64,000 nucleotides of DNA from Tenrec ecaudatus (GCF_050624435.1 NC_134532.1:121738070-121802069); one strand, 5' to 3'. Positions 11,355-22,618 are shown, numbered from the stretch's first letter. Notes: a model not told the origin generated them from the letters alone. Program-made: numbers and translations.

Positions 11355-12022
11355 TAGAGTCTTTAGGTAACACAAGCAGTTAAGCACTCAACTATTGGCT
11401 GAAAGCCTGGCAGATTGAATCCCCCCAGAGGCACCTTGAAAAATAGGCTTGGTGTGGTAGTTACATAATCTTGTGTCAATTTGAGGATAATGAAAGTGAA
11501 GGGGTGGAGTCTAGCCTGTCAGTCAAGCCACAGTCTGATGCCTCCCTGTGGGCACGGCCTTCTCTTGAGGATTCTGGAAACTTCCTCTTGTCCTTCCTGT
11601 AGGTGGGACACATACTATCCACACTCTCTCTCTGCTCCACCGTACTGCTGAAGAGACACACTCAGTTGCTGGAGAAGCCATGTGGAGATGCTTCCAACAT
11701 CTCCTAAATTCACAAAACTTTCCACCCACCGGCCTGTGATCATGCTGCATTTAGCACCACTGCATGTGCTGTCTGAGTCTAAAGAGGAATGTATGGACCA
11801 GTATCAAACATATGGGCTAATGTAAGACATATGGACTTGATATGGACTGGGCTAGGATGTTTTCTCAATATATAATTGCTCTTTGATATAAAGTTCTCTC
11901 TTACATACATATGAGTATCTCTGTAGTTGTTTCTCTAATCAACCCAGACTAGCACACCTGGCAATCTGCTTCTAAAAGTCACTGCCTTGAAACCCCTATA
12001 GAGTCATTGTACTATGCAGAAA
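11355..12022 (+). mobile_element. AfroSINE, sense, split by an LTR
   Basis: 11355-11452 is the SINE head and body ('agcagttaagcactcaac...ggctgaaag', 'gattgaatccccccagaggc'). 11957-12022 is its continuation ('cctggcaatctgcttctaaa', then 'ccttgaaacccctatagagt'). The break coincides exactly with the LTR at 11453-11956. Confidence 0.75.
11453..11956 (+). mobile_element. Solo LTR, ERVL (MLT2-like) type
   Basis: It starts TGTGGTAGTTACATAATC..GTGTCAATTTGAG and ends ..AGCACA, a 504-bp LTR. The flanking 5-bp repeats are cttgg (11448-11452) and cctgg (11957-11961), with one mismatch. A 5-bp duplication and the TGTGRTGGTTA...TGTCAA start are features of ERVL/MLT2 LTRs. It resembles the LTRs at 22619-23077, 28556-28739 and 30696-31181. 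Confidence 0.78.
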
Positions 12023-12084
12023 ACAGGAATTTGTTAAGACACGATTTAACTTGATGGCAAATAACAGCAACACTGAAACCTCAC

Positions 12085-12210
12085 TTTAGAGATAAGCACA
12101 GAGACAACAATCAGGACTGAGTAAATACACCACAATCACATGTTATATGAAGGTGGGTCAGGTATTAAACCCAGACAATTGTACTTTAGTACCCTAATTC
12201 ACTTTAGATC
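12085..12210 (-). mobile_element. MIR SINE remnant, antisense
   Basis: It shows the antisense MIR order: 'ttagagataagcacagagac', 'cacaatcacatgttatatgaaggtgggtcaggtattaaacccagac', 'tttagtaccc'. Confidence 0.5.
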
Positions 12211-12429
12211 ATCTCAAAAGAAGTTGAAATTTTATCTAGCAATAGTATTTTAAATTATATCCTGTGTTTTCTAGACACATCACTGGATAAGAGATATAAA
12301 TACGTTGAATTTCAGGTAGCCATTTTCCTAATCAGATTTCCTAATAGAAATACCTACATCTTGAAAGTAACTACTTAAAATGCTAGTGAATACAACTGTT
12401 TCTTATCTAAGAAATAATTGTTGACACAT

Positions 12430-12995
12430 GTGCAGTAAAAGTTCCTTTGAACCTTTGCCTCTGTCTTTGCCTCTGTTTCTCCCTCCTCATTGCTGATATT
12501 TCAGTTTCAATTATTGTACTTTAAATCTCTTCATGCCTTCTAATTTCTTATGTTCTCTTGCTTGCCCTTGTTGCTGGAAACAAGGGTCCAGAATTGCCTA
12601 TCATTGTTTCAGCCAAAGGCAGAGACCAGGTTGATTCAAGAAACTCTAGTCTGCAAGCATAAGACAGAAGGAAACAGTGGGGTTTGCTACTTCCAAACAG
12701 TTTCAAATATCCAGTGAAAATCAAGCATGCTATATATCCCAGACTATGTGACATAAAGCAAGTTTTGCAATGATCAAAGGAAAGAATTACCTGCATGCAT
12801 ATTTTTTCAAGGCTTACATTCATCTTGCATTGATCATTTATCAGACCACCATCTCCCGAAACAGCATGCTTACACTGCTTCTCTAAATGAGGAAGGCTTC
12901 CAGCCTGGTTACTTGTCTCAATGGCCTTGGGTACTGTATCTTTTAGCTAGAAGACCATCCCTACTAATTTAGCTTCAAAGGAACTTTTACTGCAC
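12430..12995. mobile_element. Candidate non-autonomous DNA transposon with 22-bp perfect inverted ends
   Basis: The segment is bounded by perfect 22-bp inverted repeats (12430-12451 and 12974-12995), each containing CAGTAAAAGTTCCTTTGAA on its own strand. I do not recognise the family. No transposase is seen; the 91-residue frame on the minus strand (12548-12823) has no motif I know. A convincing target duplication is not visible: tgacacat and tgaaggat flank it, matching at 5 of 8 positions. It could be a MITE-like element of an unlisted family or a chance or duplicated inverted repeat. Confidence 0.4.
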
Positions 12996-13516
12996 TGAAG
13001 GATGCTAGTGTAACTACTACAGAAAACGCCGTCATGGATCCAACCAACTACATCTTAAATTATGCTAAATTTCTAATACTTTGATTAATAGAAGGCTAAC
13101 ACTTCCCTGCTCCGTCACCCTGAAAAACCAGGAATTTGCCCAGTACCAAACATTGTGCATTGAAAAACTGAGTTTTGTCATTAAATTAATGTAACAAATG
13201 ATATTATTTTGTGAATATTAAGCCAATGTCCTTCTTGGATCCACACTCAATGCCCATGGAAGCAGTCATCAAGAAACCAGACAATGTATTACACTGGGAA
13301 AATCTGCCACAAAAGACATCTTTAAAGTATTAAAGAGCCCAGATAATGAAGTCAAGCCGGAATACTTTGCCTCCCATGGCTGTGAATGCTGGGCAAGGAA
13401 GAAAGAAGAATAGGAGCATTTGAGTTATGTTCTTGGTGGAAAATATTAATTATACGATGAAATTCTAAACTAATGGACAAATCTATCATGCAAGCAGTAC
13501 GGGCAGAATGCTCTTT

Positions 13517-13530
13517 AGAAGCAAAGGTGG
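13517..13530 (+). repeat. Left target-site duplication of the internal L1
   Basis: AGAAGCAAAGGTGG here and AGAAGCAAAGATGG at 16771-16784 differ at one base and bracket the L1. The preceding CTCTTT/AGAAG junction suits L1 endonuclease cleavage on the opposite strand. Confidence 0.82.
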
Positions 13531-15429
13531 GAGAATCTAGCGAGATGGAAGAAGATGGTGTCTAATTAGATTTACCCACCTGGAGCTCCTGCTGCCAGAC
13601 CAGAAAATTTGGAGGTAAGGTGAAGGAGACTGGGTGGTGGTGGTGCATACAGCAAAAGTCAGCTATACCAGTGATCTCCAGTGCTCAACATCACTGAGGG
13701 AACACTGCCTGGCCTCCGCCGTGATCTTGCCTTCGAAGGTAATTCTGTGCAGCTTCTGTGGGACCCTGAACCAAGCAGGCAGGTTTGGTAATCCTCCAGC
13801 CCCACAGTCAGGCAATCAGGCCTCAGCTATCTCCTGACTTACTATTCTTCCACTCTCTTTACTCTCTCTTTTCTATCATTCCCACCACAGTCAGTCTCAG
13901 TGGGCCCAGTTCTGTTTTTGTGTGTGTTTTTCCTCTTTTTCTTTCTTTTTCCTTCTTTTTCCTCTTCTCTCCCTCTCTTTTCTTTCATTCACCACTGTAG
14001 GTTCCCAGGCCACTACCCTCTACTTAGGGCAGCTTGGCCCAAATAGCAGGGGGAACTCCAGCCTGCCTTCTATGGGAGCACTGCACACCACATGAGGGAG
14101 CTGCAACAGACCTCTACAGGACTCCACACTGCTGAGGAAGCCTCAGGCTGGCCTCTCTAGTGACCTTGCCAAATAGGGCAATTCCGCTCAGCACTGGTGG
14201 GACCCTACACCAAAAGAAAACAATCTGCCGCCTTGGGGCAGGGTTTAAACCCCTCTGGCCCCACGTTCAGGCAGTCAGGGATCAGCTATCTCTTTATATT
14301 TATTTCTTCTCTCTTTCCATCACAATCAGTCTTAGCGAGCAGAGTTGTATTTGCCCCTTCTTTCTCTTTCTTTTCTTTCTTCTCTATCTCTGTTTCTTCT
14401 TTCTTTCTTCCTTTCTTCCTCTCTCTCTCTCTCTGCCCACTACCTTCTGCCTAGGGCAACTCCGCCCAACCAGTGAGGACAGCTCCAGCCTGCCCCCTGT
14501 GGCGGTGCTGCACACGACATGAGGCAGTGCTACGCATGGCACAGCCTGGGGCTTGGCTATCTCTTTATCTATTTTTTCGTCTTTTGCTTTTTCTTCTTTT
14601 TTCCTTTTCTTCTATCTCTTCTATCTTTCCCGCCAGAGTCTCAGCAGATTCAGTTTTTTGTTTTCTTTTTTGACTCTGTTTTTGCTGTTATTTCGTCTTT
14701 GCTGTTGTGTGTGCTAGTTTGTTTTTTTTATTTTTGCTCTTCTCTTTGTTTTCTCCTTTCCCTCTTTACCTTCTCGTCTCCCTCTCATTTGTTTCACTAG
14801 CCACTACTAGCCTCCAGGCCACTCCCCTCCACGTAGGGCAACTGAGAGTCCAGTGTGGGGAGCTCCTGCCCGCACTTGTTGGCTTTACACACAGCAGGGG
14901 AAATCACGCCTGCCCTCCACTACAACCCAAGCAACTAGGGGATAACCCCTTCAAATGGCTGGGGGAACTCCTACCTATACCACAAGGCCCTACAAGTGAC
15001 TGGGGGAACTCCTGTGCTCTGTTTGTGGTGTTCCATGCTACTGCGGGAACATCTACCCAACCTGCATGGCGATCTCTCTGACTAGGGTAATTCCTCCTTT
15101 CATCCACAGTGATCTACACCAAGGAGGGTATACCCACCCACCCTGCGTGTCACTCCCTCTGCAGACGGAAACACCACACGCCATCCGAGGTGCTCCATGC
15201 CATCCTCGTGGGCCCACAACCACCCGACCAGTGTCCCGTGAGAGGACTACCGAGCCTGCTTCCAAATAACATCCCAAATAACAGAATACTGGTTGGCTAA
15301 GGTAGGAGTGAAATCACTGAAAAATACAGCAGTAGCCTGACCCCCTGGTGCAGCTACCTACAGGTAATTCGAAGAAGCATTCAAAAGAGTCCCACAAGAG
15401 ATATCCCAGTGCTCTTCTACTCTGGAAGA
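13531..15429 (+). promoter_or_regulatory. L1 5'UTR with repeated monomer-like units
   Basis: This non-coding leader carries the internal promoter in functional L1s. A block resembling CCACTACCCTCTACTTAGGG recurs at about 14010, 14437 and 14819. Other shared blocks ('gtgatcttgcc'/'gtgaccttgcc', 'gtcaggcaatcagg..tcagctatctc'/'gcagtcagggatcagctatctc') also repeat, giving units of roughly 427 and 382 bp. Long pyrimidine tracts separate them. Several 60-124-residue frames in it are artefacts of these tracts. Confidence 0.7.
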
Positions 15430-16555
15430 TGGCACCAGCTCCTCTAAAACAACACTTAAACAGCAACCAGCCTCAACAAAAAAGGAGGAGAAACAGAAGA
15501 CATCCTGGAATAAGTCATGAACCTAACAACAAACATAGAGGAAGCAGACATTGACCTGCCACAGAAAGAAATCTTCAGAATGTTGCTTGGAGTTATACAG
15601 GATATAAGGGAAGCAATATAGAAAATGATGAAATGATAGAGGAGATAAAGACAACACACCAAAGAGAAATACAAGACCTAAGGGATGAAATAACAAAATC
15701 CAGTAGCAAATTAACAGACTTTTACAACAAACTTGAGGAGGCAGTGAATTGCACCAGTGACCTAGAGGATAACTAGGTAGAATTAAATAAATGGGAAAAA
15801 CAGTCAAATAAGACAATCAGAGAAGCTGAAGAAAACCTGAGAGCCACGTCTGATGCATGAAGAGGAATAATATTAGAATAAGTGGACTACTGGAACAAGA
15901 CACAACAAAGACGTCAACAGTGAAAACAGTGAGGGGATTCTTAGAGGAAAACTTCCCCAGCCTATAAATGAAAATCAGTCAACAACGCATTTCATGATAG
16001 CGGTAACCTCTATCATTTCATCCGTTTTTCTGTATTGCTTTCCCATGCCCTGTATGACTCCAAGCAGCACCAGAAGAACACCAGCCAGATTGAACTCCAA
16101 GAAGAAGTAACCAAGACACATAATAGTTCAATTATCCAACTCTGGGGAAAAGGAGAAAATCATAAGAGCAGCTAGGGGACAACAAATTGTCATTTATAAA
16201 GCTACCCAAATATGAATATTTTTGGACCAATCAGTGGAAAACGATGAAGAAAAGGGAGTGGAGTAACATTCCCAAAACTGAAGGAAAGGAATGCAAAGCA
16301 AGAATACTATATCCAGCCAAAGTATCTAATAAGATGGATGGAGGACTCTTCCAAGACAAGGAAAAGCTCAAAGAATATGTAAAAAGAAGCCCCGCCTTAC
16401 AAGAGACCCTTGCCGACACACTGTGGGCAGAAGATCAACACTCACCAAGCACAAATAAGAGACTGTCACATAGAACAACTCCACCCAGAGCGCGGCAAAG
16501 AGAAAATAGCCCCCACGATGGCATTAGCTTAATAGTGGAAAGCAGGCAAGAATGA
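15430..16555 (+). pseudogene. L1 ORF1 (RNA-binding chaperone), broken
   Basis: ORF1 protein forms a coiled-coil trimer that coats L1 RNA. Here a basic N-terminus (from ATG 15430) is followed by a helical, Glu/Lys-rich stretch (about 15600-15850) with stops. A block reading like GFLEENFPS lies near 15930. The C-terminal domain at 16246-16430 is the clearest part: REWSN, ARILYPAKVS, DKEKLKEYV and SPALQETL match the ORF1 CTD. Stops and frameshifts lie between these blocks, and a foreign-looking or diverged stretch of about 70 bases lies at 15985-16060. It is a dead copy. Confidence 0.85.
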
Positions 16556-16617
16556 ACCACACACAACACCAACCGATGATAGGTAGGTAGGAAAACACCA
16601 AATAAAAAAGGTACAAG

Positions 16618-16686
16618 ATGACATCACAGAGTCCACAGATGAATATAATAACACTGAATATCAATGGATTGAGCTCAGGCATTAAA
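16618..16686 (+). pseudogene. First ~23 codons of L1 ORF2
   Basis: ATG at 16618-16620 opens a peptide beginning MTSQSPQMNIITLNINGLSS. This matches the N-terminal endonuclease start of L1 ORF2, with its ITLNINGL motif. It stops at the deletion junction. Confidence 0.85.
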
Positions 16687-17271
16687 CAAATGTACTTGAC
16701 ACATTGGATGATTGTATGGATGGTGATAAGAGATGTAAGAGCCCCCCAGTAAAGTATTTTTATTAATGAAAGAAGCAAAGATGGAAAGAATTTGTCTCAT
16801 ATCCTTTGGATATGTCATCAGGAAAGACCTGTCTCTGGAAAATGACTTCATGCCTGGTAGAGAGTTTCAGCAAACAAAGAATAAGGCCATCAATGAGATG
16901 AACTGACACAGCAACTGTAACCATGAGCCTGAGGATGGTGGAGGACTAGACAGTGTTTCATTCTGTGATACACAGGGTCATCAAGAGTCAGAGCTGATTT
17001 GACCTCGCCAAACAAAAATATCAACATCAAATCCTCAAAGTTTTTCATCGCAGAATTTTATCCTTGAGATTTATTAGAACAATGAAGTAACTGATCATAT
17101 TCAGAGCTGACTTTCTCAATCTACTCAAGGAAAGAAAGAATTGGAAAGCCAGGCCTACAAGAAAAAGAGAGTGAGAAATGCCTAGATCACAAAGCTCCAC
17201 TCTGCACACATCGGGGAGGCAGGCCTGGTACATTAGATCACAAAACTAGGAATATGATGTAATGCAAACAA

Positions 17272-17474
17272 AAGCCGCTGCAATCCCATTGATTTTAACT
17301 CGTAGTGACCCTTACAGGACAACCTAGACCTGCTCCTTAGGGTTTCCAAGACTCTGCATATCTACATGATCAGACAGCCTCATTTTTCTCCTGTGGAGCA
17401 GCTGATGCATTTGAAAGACTGATTTTTTGTTTACTAGCTCAGTGCTTATTCCACAGCACCACCAGGGCTCCTAA
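17272..17474 (-). mobile_element. AfroSINE, antisense
   Basis: It runs from a SINE tail ('ctgcaatcccattgatttta') to the tRNA-like head, which reads 'accaccagggctcct' on the plus strand at its end. Confidence 0.82.
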
Positions 17475-18190
17475 AGGAGGTAGAAACTTTGCTCTTGTAG
17501 CTTGTGGGGAAGAGGTTCAGGTAAAAGTAAGACATTTGTGTAAAACTCAGGACTAAATGTCTTAGATTTAGGGGAATGTCTAAAACAGTGACTTCTGTTC
17601 TCCTTCATGTAAGAGAAGGGTTGGTGGAAATAGAATTAAAGACTGATTGAGTTCTCTTAAGATAGATGTCCCTGCCTGACCCCAATATGATCCAAAGAAG
17701 TCAGAGCATAGCATGATTTGGGCCAAAAAAAAAAATCAGTGTGACAAAGATAAAGCGTTCCATGGGCTAAATTTAACTTACCACCAAATAACCAAAGAGA
17801 GCCATTTGGCCCTGACCCTGAACTTAGAAACACTAGAACACAACCTGGGCCACTAATGCTGGTAGTTCAAACAGTAGTCAGAGGTGAACAAGAGGCATTT
17901 CCATATGAAGCAGACCCAAAGAATCATCTCTTTCTTTTCACGAGACTCATATTCCAAATATATCCAGACTCCATGTGGTAGAGAAGTAGGTTAGAAGAAG
18001 GAAATTAAAAAACAAACTGGGATTTAGACTAAAAAACTGAAGACTTATACTGTTATATTACATTAAGCTATTGGAGCAGAATAATTTTCTCCCCTTAGTA
18101 TATTGGGTACTAGAAACATGGGGCAAATGAGTGAGAAAAAAACATAAACTGCAATTTTCTGTCTACATTTGCTTATGATAGTGCATACGT
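17475..18190. other. Interval with no recognised gene or repeat
   Basis: Unassigned, moderately AT-rich DNA. No credible ORF. Confidence 0.5.
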
Positions 18191-18194
18191 ATGT

Positions 18195-18400
18195 GTGTTA
18201 TTGTTGTGTGTCATTGAATTGATTCTGACTCGCTGTGACTCCTGTCTAACACAATTAAACTGTCCCATCAGGGTTTCTAGATTACAAGGTTTACTAAAGT
18301 AGATTAACAGGCCTTTTCTCTTGAGAAAGAGCTGGTGGCTTCAAATTTGTGAAGTGCATTAACCAGTGAACTTAAACAGCTCCTTCTTGATATGTGCACT
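18195..18400 (-). mobile_element. AfroSINE, antisense, diverged
   Basis: It contains 'cattgaattgattctgactc', 'gggtttctagatta' and the antisense SINE body ('gagctggtggcttcaaattt'). Confidence 0.72.
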
Positions 18401-18529
18401 CTCCTCCAAATTAATAGCTTTTCTTTAATAATAAAATTTCAATTTCCAGAAGTGTTAGTATCAAAAAAGTCAACCATACAAAAAGCAATTGACCTTTATA
18501 CAGAAGGCATACGGAAATAATGAAAAATG

Positions 18530-18685
18530 CATATGAAACATTCATTATGTAGTCATCATGCTAAATATTATCTCAGTTTAACCTCCTCTAGTAGGTGCCA
18601 ATGATACTCCACTTTGATAGATTAGAATTTTTCAAAACCAAAGCTTTTTAGGTTATGTAACTTCTTCGACATTAATAGATGTAGC
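18530..18685 (-). mobile_element. Possible MIR remnant, antisense
   Basis: Weak MIR-like order: 'gctaaatattatctcagttt', 'ctctagtaggtgccaatgat', 'aggttatgtaacttctt'. Confidence 0.4.
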
Positions 18686-19084
18686 TATAATTTGTTTAAT
18701 TCCCTTGGCACACTGCAAAAGAGGAAAAAATTGTAGGAACATCATATTTCATCCTTATAGGAGTATACTTTGGGTAGGATGGAAATCTTGATTTCTGATT
18801 TGCATTCTTATTTTGCTGACTCCCTCTTGGTATTCTTTTGTAGAATTGGAAGCATATTGCCTTTTCCTTTATTATTAAATTTCTCTGTGCACTATGTATT
18901 CACTCAAACCTGTGATCCATCAAACTACTGAAAACTCACCCCACAAATGTTTTTCACTTAGGCTGCTTTTACGATGTGACAAAAATTTAGACACACATCT
19001 AAGAAGGTCAATCAAGTATGTAGATCAATAGTTTTCAAAAAGGGGCCCACCCACCACTGAGGTCCCTGAGACACTTTCATGGGA

Positions 19085-19212
19085 ACTATAAGGTCAGTGG
19101 TTCCAACCAGTGCTCTGTGGGGAAAGATGAGGCTGTCTGCTCCTGTAAAGACTGACAGCCTCAAAAACCTATACAGAATCGTTATAAGTCAGAATTGACT
19201 CAATGGAAGTAG
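19085..19212 (+). mobile_element. AfroSINE 3' two thirds, sense
   Basis: 'aaggtcagtggttccaacca', 'gatgaggctgtctgctcctg', 'cgttataagtcagaattgac' in order. The head is missing. Confidence 0.78.
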
Positions 19213-20228
19213 GTGTTCATGAGATCAAGACCATTTGTATTGATGTTAGTTACCTTCCTCCACCACGCGGGTGTTTGCAGTGATGGTGAGAAAACAAGCA
19301 GTAGTGGGCAAAACTGCTAGCACTTAAGAACAAATCAAAACAATGACACCGAATACATTTCCAAAGTATTTATAGTGAAAATAATAATTAATGACAAGGA
19401 GAAGGAAGACAGAGAAGGGCAAAGGGAATAAGAAAAGAACAGTTGCTCTTAAGAATGTCCACTATAAATAAAAATATTAAATTTACTCAAATTATGAGGT
19501 ACCTGTATATAATAGTCTGTGAAAAATTAGAAGCTCGTGCAAGGCACTTCTGCATTAGACAATCCAATATTGTTTTGAGGAAAAGCATTGGGGAAATTCC
19601 TTGCACTGAGCTTCAACCTAGCTGCTGTTTTAATAGAACCTATTATTTTATTTGAAAATCAACCAGTGATCTTGATAAAGGCTATTTATACTTGGGTAGT
19701 TAGTAGATAAATTCTCAAAAATGAACGAAATAAGCCTTTGACCTGAAGAAAAATAACTGATATTATCTTGTGTTAATGATTTATTTTCCTTTGACCAAAA
19801 TTAGAACTTTTAAACACTTGTATCAGCCATTGTGAACTTCACAACTTTCCAGTATTTAAAGTCATTTCTATAAAATCCATCCTTGAATATGATTATTTTC
19901 ATATTGTATAATAAAATGTTTCATTAGTTGGAAAATGTAAATAACTAAGTGAACCAGTAATTGTCCAACAACCAATCCATGACCTTACCAAACTCTGGTC
20001 AAAAGATCCATTCACATTCCAAGATAAACAAATGGATTTTAACTTAGTGTACAAAAAGTTCACTGCTGTAACTTCAAATTCTAATTTTTCAACTAATTTT
20101 TAAGAAACTATCACTTGCCTGGTTGCGATGTAACCTACAAGATTAAAGAAGATTTGCCCACACATCTCTAAAAATATATTATTCAAATATATCTTTCACA
20201 TAAAACTACTTAACTGGGTGGCCATATA
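19213..20228. other. Interval with no recognised gene or repeat
   Basis: AT-rich, with one 70-residue frame (19443-19655) that has no recognisable content. Confidence 0.5.
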
Positions 20229-20728
20229 TGTTAAACTAGGTTTTCTAGAGAAACAAAACCAGTGACACTCATACATAAAGAACTTTAAAACTGGAAACAA
20301 ATTTGTATCAAGGAAGTGGTCCAGCCCAGTCAAACTCAAGTTCATGGATCAGATGCTTGCTGGCAGTCCCTTAAGATTCACAGCTGTTAGCAGATGAGGC
20401 AGGAATGTCACGTAGGAGGCTGAGACATAACAGGCCAGTGGGGGCAGAGTCTTGTGGATCCAAGGTTGGCAGGGAGATGGCAGGGTGTCAACATTAGTTG
20501 GGGTTGTCAAGCCACATGAGCCTCTGGCCCCAGAAACCAAATACGGGATTTAAGGAAGCAGGAAACAATGGGGCAAGAGAGAGACAAGGCCCGCACAGCC
20601 TTCCTTATAAATAGCCATACTCCCAACAATACACCATCAGGCTGTGGCCTGTACCCTATGGAGGAGGGCTCACTGCCAAACCATGGAGAATCTCCTCCAG
20701 GCCAAGTTTACCAAACCCAACTATCATA
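20229..20728 (-). mobile_element. Solo LTR, ERVL (MLT2-like) type, antisense
   Basis: In reverse complement it starts near TATGATAGTTGGGTTTGG..AACTTGGCC and ends 'ctctagaaaacctagtttaaca'. It resembles the LTR at 23274-23749 ('actgccaaaccatggagaat' block) more than the one at 11453. No clean target duplication is seen. Confidence 0.7.
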
Positions 20729-20994
20729 GTCCACACTTTGTCAACTTGGCACTAGCATACAACTCTTTAATCATACATAATCCTCAAACAAAGGCAATAA
20801 TAAAATCATACTTGTTCTTAACATGATACAATCAACACATTGTACAAATGAAAATGCACTAACCAATTTACATCTCATATTTTGTAAGCGAATGAAGCAA
20901 AAATATTTGATGCCTAACAATTGCAGTTCTGTTAAGAATCACATACAAATAAATCCTGTAATCCTATCAACATCTTTCTTCACCTTCTCCCCCG

Positions 20995-21013
20995 CCCCCC
21001 CCCCCCCCCCCCC
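20995..21013. repeat. Poly(C) tract
   Basis: Nineteen uninterrupted C residues. Its length may vary between individuals or reads. Confidence 0.95.
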
Positions 21014-21055
21014 GCAGAACTCTTAGGAAAAGAGAAAACTATTTGGTCAGGACCA

Positions 21056-21117
21056 TCCCCTGTTTCACTTATGATGTGACTAAAGATCCCCTGTTCCACT
21101 TATTTGTGACTAAGATA
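21056..21117. repeat. Tandem duplication of ~31 bp
   Basis: 'ccctgtttcacttatgatgt' and 'ccctgttccacttatttgtg' begin two adjacent units that both continue 'gactaa.gat'. Confidence 0.75.
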
Positions 21118-21941
21118 ATATTTATATTTATAAGTCAACCATGTCATGCTTTATCTTCCACCCATTTGGATATACAACTTCTACATTGCTCATTGCTGTC
21201 AACTCAAGTACTCTAAACAGACAAGCATGTTCTTTATTGTGAAGAATCTTCATTCAAGTTGGAAAATTGAGTACCTGCATCCAGTCTAGAGCTGACCATT
21301 TATCAAGAATGTAGCAATGTACACCAGCTCCTTGGGCCAACATCTTCCTCTTTTCTTTCAGTTGGCTTTTGATCAACTAAGTCCTAGTCATTTTGAGCTA
21401 GGTCAGTTGGACAAGCAGAAAGTTCACCTCCTGCACTGTAAACCATCTGGCCCCTTCACATATCAATTCTAGCCCTTTGGGTGATACCATGTCATAGGTT
21501 CAGGGTCCGCACACAAACCAACCATCCATCCCTTCCTCCTTTCTCATCTCTAATCCTTGCAAACCAGGTCAATGGGTAGCAGTGGCAACAAAAACAAAAC
21601 AAAACGAAACAAAAAAAACCCATCTCTTCAATGCTGTTTTTCCCATTTCTACTCAACAAATGAACCAGGGTGGTCACCATCCCAAGCATCACAAGCTGGC
21701 CACAAGCTCTCTTTAACTTTCAGTCCCCAAAAGTGGTGTTATCTGATGGGCACAAACTTTGCTAGACTAGGCTTATCAACCAGCAACTGCTTGCATTTAT
21801 TCCAGTTCAAAAAGCCCATTCACTTAAAAAAAAAAATTTTCCTTGTTTCTCAGCAGTTTCTGGGTGGGCCTGCATATCTTTTCAACTGTAAATGTTCCGA
21901 CACTTAAGGATCTGTGTGCTATTCAACCTCTTACTCTGTCC

Positions 21942-22140
21942 CAGCACAGCACAGTGATTACAGGTTAAACTGCTAATGGCATGGTTGGTAGTTCAAAACC
22001 AACAGCTGCTCCATGAGAGAAAGATGGAGCTTCCCACTCCCACCAAGAGTTACAATCTCAGAATATCACAGGGGCAGTTCCACCTTGTCCTATAGGGTCA
22101 CTGTGAATCCATATTGACCAAATGGCAATGAGTTTGGGGT
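21942..22140 (+). mobile_element. AfroSINE, sense
   Basis: Near full-length: 'cagcacagtgattacaggtt', 'ggtagttcaaaaccaacagc', 'gtcctatagggtcactgtga', then 'caatgagttt'. Confidence 0.85.
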
Positions 22141-22618
22141 GCTGTTTTGTTTTTAGACTTTCTACATTGGCTTACATTAAAGTTTGTTTCTTCTAACTCC
22201 CATTTTACATAACTTGAATGTGGGTTTGCAAGCACTTTCTGATCATAATTTCTAATATTCACTTCTACCTTACACTGCATCTGTAACACTAAGTAGAAAA
22301 AAATAAAATTATCCAGCTGAGCAAAAATTTCTAAACAAAACTGTTTTTTAAACATTCAAGTTTAATATTCTCTCCTCTAGACTAACCCAATCTTATGCAG
22401 GTGGCCTCAGGTCACTGGCAGGATGAATCTAATATATTGCCTTCTATCAGACATCTAGTTTAAGCAGGCTGACATTTGCCACAAGGAACTCCATAAACAG
22501 CTGTTCTCCCTGCAGCTGCAGGGTGACTTTAAATCATCCAAAAATCAAGGGTTTCATTTCCCATGCTCTTGCTTTCTCTCGCTGACAAATCTCCATGGTA
22601 CCATCAATTTGGAGCCTG

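Larger units (their letters stand above)
13531..16770 (+). mobile_element. Internally deleted L1: 5'UTR, ORF1, start of ORF2, then 3' terminus
   Basis: This 3.2-kb L1 has both ends, but ORF2 is cut after about 23 codons and joined near 16686/16687 to the last ~70 bases of the family's 3'UTR (compare 59500-59565). About nine tenths of ORF2 and nearly the whole 3'UTR are missing. The 14-bp target duplication shows that both ends are original insertion ends. The deletion either existed in the RNA that was inserted or happened later inside the copy. The element ends in an AGTAAA-type signal (16748-16753) and an eroded A/T tail. Confidence 0.85.
13225..17030 (+). mobile_element. RTE/BovB-type LINE 3' part, sense, split by an L1
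   Basis: 13225-13530 reads as RTE ORF2 3' coding sequence ('cttggatccacactcaatgc', 'aaaatctgccacaaaagaca', 'cagaatgctctttagaagca'). 16771-17030 continues it ('gaagcaaagatgg', 'catatcctttggatatgtca', 'tgaggatggtggaggactag', ending in the Afrotherian RTE 3' tail). The L1 at 13531-16770 separates the two. No open frame remains. Confidence 0.88.
20729..21941. other. Interval with no recognised gene; low-complexity tracts
   Basis: Apart from the C-tract and the ~31-bp duplication listed separately, I see nothing assignable. The reading frames at 21492-21692 and 21557-21907 overlap on opposite strands and show no motif. Confidence 0.5.

Noticed and set aside
13785..15081. Several Phe/Ser/Leu-rich frames suggesting membrane proteins
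   Set aside because: They come from pyrimidine tracts in an L1 5'UTR.
20701..20760. Head-to-head 'gccaagttt..'/'..caacttggc' palindrome at an LTR edge
   Set aside because: Only about 15 imperfect bases. It is probably chance similarity between the LTR start and flanking DNA.
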